Shown: piece after piece, positions 15,039 to 19,207 of the stretch
Layout: the number at the start of each line of letters is the position of its first letter
Numbering within the stretch: position 1 is the stretch's first letter
NCBI GenBank assembly: GCA_934247855.1
Contig: CAKQKA010000023.1
Location: forward strand, 1-19,207
Source: an uncultured Clostridia bacterium
Lineage (GTDB): Bacteria > Bacillota > Clostridia > Christensenellales > Borkfalkiaceae
DNA length: 19,207 bases
Reading direction: 5' to 3'
Made by a program: the position numbers and the translations under genes
Notes under the pieces: generated by a model
Told to the model about the DNA's origin: nothing
The model's database searches: none
What the model saw: the letters and a program-made list of their open reading frames with translations, nothing else

Positions 15039-16126
15039 TAAAGCAACACAACGCAAAGCAAACGGCACAAAATGTAGGAAATTACCGCCTGAATTATTTT
15101 GCCCGAAAAAAAGATTCTCATTTTTACGTTTGCCTTTTGTAAAAACGCAGCCGACTGCGCTAAGACTGACAAGCCGCCGAATGATATTACGGCGCAGCAT
15201 AACGCAGCGGAATTACTGCATTCAGATAAATACATGCAACCCTGCGTGCACTCAAAAAGTCCGGCTGTAAGACCTTGCGCTTTATCGGAATCTTTTATAA
15301 AAAGATTAAAAAAGCAGGTAAGCGGATAGATTATTTTTAAATCGGCAAGCACGTTATATATAACGTAAAACACGGCTATGAGCGTTCCGACGGCAAGCAT
15401 AGAAGTCGCCGCGTCCAATGCCGTCGAGTATAAATTTAAGCTCGATTTATTGTTTAAATGTCGGTCTATAGGTCGATTATCGCCGTATTTGCGGAAAAAT
15501 GTGGCGGCTATTGCCGCCGATAGCGCGTGTGCTATAAATATAATTATTCCGGTTTTTTTATCGCCAAACAGCCCCGCTCCGACCGTACCTATTACAAAAG
15601 TCGGTCCCGAGGTGGATGATAAAACAGAAATTTTAGTCGCTTCGTCTTTGCTTATAAGATTGTTTTCGTAAAGAGCGGAAACAAGTTTTGCGCCTGCAGG
15701 GTAACCGGACATAAGTCCTACGATTCGGGCAAGTGCGCCGAACCCGCCCACGCCGTACAGAAAAGACGTTACGGGCGAAAGCAATTTTGCGGGTTTGCTT
15801 AGATCGCAAAGCGAGGTAAAAAGCAGAGTTACGAATAAAAAAGGCAAAAGAGCAGGCAAAACTTTAAAAGCCCAAAGCTTCAGTCCGTCAATGCAAACGG
15901 GCAGGTATCTTTCCGGTTTTACCGCAAGCGAAACCGCGATCATAACAAGACAAGCCGCTATCAGTGCTTTAAAAACGGAAGAAATTGTGTGTTTTTGTGT
16001 TCGGGCTGCCGCTTGCGAACGTTTTTTTGCGGCGTGTGCTTTCGCAAAACTCTTTTCGGCGTGCGCTTTGTTGCGGCGCTTTACGGCTGTGCAGCCGAAA
16101 CTTTTGATTGACGCATAATTTTTCAT
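15038..16126 (-). CDS. ylbJ: YlbJ-like sporulation integral membrane protein
   Basis: A 362-residue polytopic membrane protein resembling YlbJ, a mother-cell membrane protein needed for spore formation in Bacillus, with gate-type (nucleoside recognition) domains. Seen here are a basic, Ala-rich N-terminus of about 47 residues, a first TM near 52-69, PALLPFLFVTLLF, then the conserved GLMSGYPAGAKLVSALYENNLISKDEATKISVLSSTSGPTFVIG, followed by several more TM segments. Codons 216-225 (DNRPIDRHLN), in a loop after a TM helix, are encoded by a dispersed repeat copy. The ATG at 16126 has no Shine-Dalgarno site, but no better in-frame start precedes the first TM. In Bacillus the order is rsmD-coaD-ylbJ on one strand; here ylbJ is adjacent but inverted. 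Confidence 0.85.
   Translation of the reverse strand: MKNYASIKSFGCTAVKRRNKAHAEKSFAKAHAAKKRSQAAARTQKHTISSVFKALIAACLVMIAVSLAVKPERYLPVCIDGLKLWAFKVLPALLPFLFVTLLFTSLCDLSKPAKLLSPVTSFLYGVGGFGALARIVGLMSGYPAGAKLVSALYENNLISKDEATKISVLSSTSGPTFVIGTVGAGLFGDKKTGIIIFIAHALSAAIAATFFRKYGDNRPIDRHLNNKSSLNLYSTALDAATSMLAVGTLIAVFYVIYNVLADLKIIYPLTCFFNLFIKDSDKAQGLTAGLFECTQGCMYLSECSNSAALCCAVISFGGLSVLAQSAAFLQKANVKMRIFFSGKIIQAVISYILCRLLCVVLL
15454..15481 (-). repeat. Dispersed 28-bp repeat, copy 11, in frame within ylbJ
   Basis: On the minus strand: GATAATCGACCTATAG, AC, CGACATTTAA. Twenty-seven consecutive bases are identical to the copy upstream of hprK. Codon phase is GAT AAT CGA CCT ATA GAC, the only sense frame of the unit without a stop codon. 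Confidence 0.88.
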
Positions 16127-16136
16127 ATTATATAAC
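16108..16136 (+). promoter_or_regulatory. Sigma-70 type promoter of rarA
   Basis: TTGACG at 16108-16113 and TATAAC at 16131-16136 are separated by 17 bases. The -35 box lies inside the 5' end of the divergent ylbJ gene. The predicted start near 16143 gives a short leader to the ATG at 16177. Confidence 0.65.
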
Positions 16137-16176
16137 GATTTATTCTATTTTATTTTATTACATAACGAGGTTGATT

Positions 16177-17499
16177 ATGGCAAAAAAAACCGAAGGTAAT
16201 ATAAGTATGTTCGATCTGGAGGACAGATCATCGCTTGCGCCGCTTGCCGAGCGCATGCGTCCGACTTCTTTGCGTGAGTTTTTAGGGCAAAGCCATATTG
16301 CCGAGGACGGCAGTCTGCTTCGCCGCGCCATTATGCTGGACAGGCTTGGCAGCTGCATATTCTGGGGGCCTCCCGGTTGCGGAAAAACCACGCTTGCCAA
16401 CATAATCGCAAATTCCACGAGCGGCAGTTTCGTCAAGTTGAACGCGGTTAACAGCGGCGTTTCGGACGTAAAGCGCGTGGGCGAAGAGGCTGCCGAAAGA
16501 CTTAGAATGTACGGCAAAAAGACCTATCTTCTTCTTGACGAATGTCATAGGTTCAATAAAACGCAGTCGGACTCGCTTTTGCCGCTTATAGAAAACGGCA
16601 CGATAATCTTCATCGGTTCGACCACGGAAAATCCGTTTGCGTCGATGACGCCCGCCATAGTATCGCGCTGCAGAGTGTTCGAGTTCAAACGGCTGACTGA
16701 AGAGACGGTAAAAAAGGCACTTAAAAACGCTTTGACCGACAAAAAGCGCGGTTTGGGCGAATATAATGCCGAGGTGGAAGAGGCTGCGCTCGATCATATC
16801 GCGGCGATGAGCGGCGGCGATATGCGCGTTGCGTATAACGCTTTGGAATTAGCCGTGCTTACCACGCCGCCTACCGACGGAGTTGTAAAAGTAACGCTTA
16901 AAGATGCCGAGCAGTCCATACAAAAAAAAGCGCTCTCTTATGACGAGAACGCATATTACGACATGTTGTCGGCTTTTTGCAAAAGTTTGCGCGGCAGCGA
17001 TCCGGACGCCGCGCTGTATTGGTCTATGCGCCTTATCAGAGGCGGGTGTGATCCGTTGCTTATCGTTCGCCGGCTGATAGCTCATTCGTCGGAGGACGTC
17101 GGCATGGCCGATCCTCAGGCAATGGTTATTGCCGTTTCCGCGCTTACCGCTTTAAAGAATATGGGTTTGCCCGAAGGGTTGCTCCCGCTGTCGCAAGCTA
17201 TTATTTACGTTTGCGAAGCCCCCAAGTCTAACTCGGTGGTTATGGCAATGAATGCGGCAAGCAGTGATGCCGAAAACGTGCGCGACGATACGGTTCCGCC
17301 GCACCTAAAAAACAGCGTCTTTGCCGACGTTGAGGATAAACATAAGAGCGAGGGTTATAAATATCCGCACGATTACGGCGGTTACGTCGAACAGCAGTAT
17401 TTGCCCGATACGCTTAAAGACAGGGTATACTATAAACCGTCGTCCAACGGGTTCGAGAAGAAAATTCCCGAAATGCGTGCCGCCAAAGACAAAAAGTAA
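16177..17499 (+). CDS. rarA: Replication-associated recombination protein A (AAA+ ATPase)
   Basis: A member of the RarA/MgsA/WRNIP1 family, AAA+ ATPases that act at stalled replication forks and single-strand DNA ends. The 440-residue product has PLAERMRPTSLREFLGQSHI near the N-terminus, Walker A GPPGCGKT at 64-71, Walker B LLLDECHRF with Asp121/Glu122, sensor 1 GSTTENP at 147-153 and SRCRVFEF just after. The C-terminal half has the family's RGSDPDAALYWSMRLIRGGCDP and YKYPHDYGGYVEQQYLP. The ATG at 16177 is preferred to the open frame from 16108 because the family begins here and CGAGG lies at 16166-16170; the upstream part would translate spacer and promoter. Confidence 0.95.
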   Translation: MAKKTEGNISMFDLEDRSSLAPLAERMRPTSLREFLGQSHIAEDGSLLRRAIMLDRLGSCIFWGPPGCGKTTLANIIANSTSGSFVKLNAVNSGVSDVKRVGEEAAERLRMYGKKTYLLLDECHRFNKTQSDSLLPLIENGTIIFIGSTTENPFASMTPAIVSRCRVFEFKRLTEETVKKALKNALTDKKRGLGEYNAEVEEAALDHIAAMSGGDMRVAYNALELAVLTTPPTDGVVKVTLKDAEQSIQKKALSYDENAYYDMLSAFCKSLRGSDPDAALYWSMRLIRGGCDPLLIVRRLIAHSSEDVGMADPQAMVIAVSALTALKNMGLPEGLLPLSQAIIYVCEAPKSNSVVMAMNAASSDAENVRDDTVPPHLKNSVFADVEDKHKSEGYKYPHDYGGYVEQQYLPDTLKDRVYYKPSSNGFEKKIPEMRAAKDKK

Positions 17500-17560
17500 A
17501 CTTATAACTTAGCGATAGTTTCATGTGTTGCTGCTTTTATAAATATTTACAAAGACAAAC

Positions 17561-17603
17561 AAAAAACCGACGCAAGCCGAGGAACGACCTGCGCTGGTTT
17601 TTT
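17561..17603. terminator. Bidirectional terminator between rarA and the GGGtGRT gene
   Basis: AAAAAACC pairs with GGTTTTTT, with an inner CGCA/TGCG stem after a small internal mismatch. The A and T tracts give a T run on both strands, fitting a shared terminator for the convergent genes ending at 17499 and 17623. Confidence 0.82.
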
Positions 17604-17622
17604 GTTTATAGCAAGAACAAAA

Positions 17623-18627
17623 TTACTTATTCATAGCCTGTTCGATAGCAACCGCAACGGCAACGGACGCGCCGACCATCGGGTTGTTACCCATACCGAT
17701 AAGCCCCATCATCTCAACGTGAGCGGGAACTGAGGACGAACCTGCGAACTGGGCGTCGCTGTGCATTCTTCCGAGAGTATCGGTAAAGCCGTAGGAAGCA
17801 GGACCTGCTGCCATGTTATCGGGGTGGAGGGTTCTGCCCGTGCCGCCGCCCGAAGCAACCGAGAAATATTTGAAGCCGTTATCTACGCACCATTTTTTAT
17901 AAGTGCCCGCAACGGGGTGCTGGAATCTGGTGGGGTTGGTGGAGTTGCCGGTAATAGAAACCTGAACTTTTTCCATTCTCATGATGGCAACGCCTTCGTT
18001 AACGTCGTCTGCGCCGTAGCATCTGACTTTCGCTCTGTCACCCGTGGAGTAGGGCGTTTCTTTAACGATTTTAAGTTCGCCCGTGTAGTAATCGTACTTG
18101 GTCTGAACATAGGTGAAACCGTTGATACGGCTGATGATGAACGCGGCGTCTTTGCCGAGACCGTTCAGGATAACGCGCAAAGGTTTGGTTCTTACCTTGT
18201 TAGCTTTAAGAGCGATACCGATTGCGCCTTCCGCAGCGGCGAAAGATTCGTGACCTGCGAGGAAGCAGAAACATTCGGTCTGTTCGCTAAGAAGCATAGC
18301 CGCAAGGTTTCCGTGGCCGAGACCGACCTTTCTCTGATCGGCAACCGAACCGGGAATGCAGAAAGACTGAAGTCCTATACCGAGTGCCTCTGCAGCTTCT
18401 GCGGCGTGAGTGCAACCTTTCTTTATAGCGATCGCTGCGCCGACGGTATAAGCCCAGACGGCGTTTTCAAAACAAATGGGTTGAATGCCGCGGACGATAG
18501 CGTCAACGTCAACGCCTTTGTCAAGCGTAATTTTTTTGCATTCTTCGATATCTTTAATGCCGTATTCGGCGAGACACTTATTGATCTTATCGATTCTTCT
18601 TTCGTATCCTTCAAAAGTAATAGCCAT
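17623..18627 (-). CDS. GGGtGRT family protein (function unknown)
   Basis: A 334-residue protein of the conserved GGGtGRT family, named after the motif seen here as GGGTGRT at 260-266 in SVASGGGTGRTLHPDN. The biochemical role of the family is not established to my knowledge. Other visible features are a Gly- and Ala-rich central region (QRKVGLGHGNLAAMLL, AGHESFAAAEGAIGIA), RVILNGLGKDAAFI near 151-164, eight or more Cys residues, and a hydrophobic C-terminus (GLIGMGNNPMVGASVAVAVA). No signal peptide or clear TM is seen. The ATG at 18627 has GGGAGG at 18638-18643, lying just after the stop codon of the upstream NifU-like gene (20 bases between the genes). Tight linkage suggests a joint role, possibly with Fe-S or other metal chemistry; that is inference. 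Confidence 0.9.
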   Translation of the reverse strand: MAITFEGYERRIDKINKCLAEYGIKDIEECKKITLDKGVDVDAIVRGIQPICFENAVWAYTVGAAIAIKKGCTHAAEAAEALGIGLQSFCIPGSVADQRKVGLGHGNLAAMLLSEQTECFCFLAGHESFAAAEGAIGIALKANKVRTKPLRVILNGLGKDAAFIISRINGFTYVQTKYDYYTGELKIVKETPYSTGDRAKVRCYGADDVNEGVAIMRMEKVQVSITGNSTNPTRFQHPVAGTYKKWCVDNGFKYFSVASGGGTGRTLHPDNMAAGPASYGFTDTLGRMHSDAQFAGSSSVPAHVEMMGLIGMGNNPMVGASVAVAVAIEQAMNK

Positions 18628-18647
18628 AATATACAGTACCTCCCGAA

Positions 18648-19207
18648 TTAGTTCTGACGGGGATTGATGACCGTCTTAGCGTCATCGAATCTGCCGTATT
18701 TGCCCGACGCTTTTTCATAAGCTTCGTTGGGCGACATGCCTTTGGTGATGAAGTCCATCATCTTGCCGAGCGAAACAAATTCGTAACCGATGATTTCGTT
18801 GTTCTCGTCAAGGGCGATGTTCTTAACGTAACCTTCAGCCATTTCAAGGTATCTGGGACCTTTGGCTTTCGTGCCGTACATAGTACCGACCTGCGAACGT
18901 AAACCTTTACCGAGGTCTTCGAGTCCTGCGCCGATAACAAGACCGTCATCGGAGAAAGCCGACTGAGTTCTTCCGTAAGCGATCTGCAGGAAGAGTTCGC
19001 GCATTGCCGTGTTTATAGCGTCGCATACAAGGTCGGTGTTAAGTGCTTCGAGTATGGTCTTGCCGGGAAGTATTTCCGATGCCATAGCCGCAGAATGCGT
19101 CATGCCCGAGCAACCGATAGTTTCAACGAGGGCTTCTTCGATAACGCCGTTTTTAACGTTAAGGGAGAGTTTGCATGCGCCCTGCTGAGGAGCGCACCAG
19201 CCGATGC
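18648..19207 (-). CDS. NifU-like iron-sulfur cluster scaffold protein (5' end outside window)
   Basis: The reading frame continues through the right edge, so the N-terminus is missing; about 186 residues are visible, ending in VINPRQN. The region matches the NifU N-terminal/IscU-type scaffold fold, which holds a transient Fe-S cluster. Three cysteines occur in family-like order: GWCAPQQGAC, then ETIGCSGMTHSAAMAS, then DLVCDAINTAM. The methionine at 19103 is internal, because upstream codons in frame read GIEEALVETIGCSG-like sequence, not a leader. The C-terminal part (VGTMYGTKAKGPRYLEMAEGYV and beyond) is longer than in classical IscU and appears specific to this clostridial subgroup. It is the upstream gene of an operon with the GGGtGRT protein. 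Confidence 0.85.
   Translation of the reverse strand, partial: IGWCAPQQGACKLSLNVKNGVIEEALVETIGCSGMTHSAAMASEILPGKTILEALNTDLVCDAINTAMRELFLQIAYGRTQSAFSDDGLVIGAGLEDLGKGLRSQVGTMYGTKAKGPRYLEMAEGYVKNIALDENNEIIGYEFVSLGKMMDFITKGMSPNEAYEKASGKYGRFDDAKTVINPRQN

Noticed and set aside
1269..15481. CRISPR array interpretation of the repeated unit
   Set aside because: Copies are irregularly spaced by hundreds to thousands of bases, occur in both orientations and inside genes, and no cas gene is present.
1269..15481. Interpreting the repeat as an intrinsic terminator or REP-type stem-loop in its own right
   Set aside because: The unit carries a T run, but most copies lack a self-complementary stem; only the CCTATAGG core of some copies is palindromic, and hairpins form only with outside sequence at 1256-1291 and 5345-5385.
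16108..16176. N-terminal extension of RarA by 23 codons
   Set aside because: It would translate the AT-rich spacer and promoter; the ribosome site and family start both point to 16177.
17761..18651. A long open frame on the + strand opposite the GGGtGRT gene
   Set aside because: It is a codon-bias shadow: the minus strand carries a conserved family with motif and ribosome site, and the + translation shows no recognisable domain.

Overview
The window looks like chromosomal DNA from a low-to-mid GC member of the Bacillota, most likely an uncultured gut-type Clostridia. The evidence is the HPr kinase (hprK), RNase Y (rny), the spore-lineage membrane protein YlbJ, the GGGtGRT/NifU-like pair, strong purine-rich Shine-Dalgarno sites, and sigma-70 type promoters in AT-rich spacers. 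No transposase, integrase, phage gene, tRNA, rRNA or CRISPR array is visible. I place the organism only at class level.

Layout. 1-1254: NAD(P)-malic enzyme (+). 1255-1640: a non-coding spacer with two copies of a short dispersed repeat and two hairpin terminators. 1641-2944: a two-gene unit, a two-TM SPFH/band-7 protein and a small ribbon-helix-helix-like protein (+). 3066-5033: a large BspA-like leucine-rich-repeat lipoprotein (-) with its own promoter. 5412-7648: nahK then galE (-), a sugar-salvage pair with a good promoter, a promoter-embedded inverted repeat and a leader hairpin. 7649-8189: a divergent control region. 8190-9803: rny (+). 9939-14976: uvrC, hprK, an alanine racemase-like gene and an rsmD-coaD fusion (+). 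15038-16126: ylbJ (-), convergent with the fusion gene. 16177-17499: rarA (+). 17623-19207: GGGtGRT protein and a NifU-like scaffold protein (-), the latter running off the right edge.

The most unusual feature is a dispersed repeat of about 28 bp, present in at least eleven recognisable copies (seven good, one clear but coding-adapted, three partial or degenerate) in both orientations across 14 kb. Its two blocks are GATAATCGACYTATAG and CGACTTTTTA, separated by one or two variable bases. Most copies lie in spacers next to promoters, Shine-Dalgarno sites or terminators. Two lie inside genes (ylbJ and the RsmD part of rsmD-coaD). Both are read in the same orientation and the same phase, giving the peptide pattern xN[R/Q]PID. 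The ylbJ copy matches the copy in front of hprK over 27 bases. This resembles a small non-autonomous repeat that tolerates in-frame insertion, as described for Rickettsia palindromic elements, although this unit is only weakly palindromic. I do not recognise the family.

Functionally the region is mostly housekeeping: carbon metabolism (malic enzyme, galE, nahK, hprK), DNA repair and replication (uvrC, rarA), RNA decay (rny), CoA and ribosome maturation (rsmD-coaD), cell-wall amino acid supply (alr-like) and Fe-S related functions (NifU-like). Secondary points of interest are the rsmD-coaD fusion, the shortened alanine racemase-like protein and the ylbJ gene inverted relative to its Bacillus neighbours.
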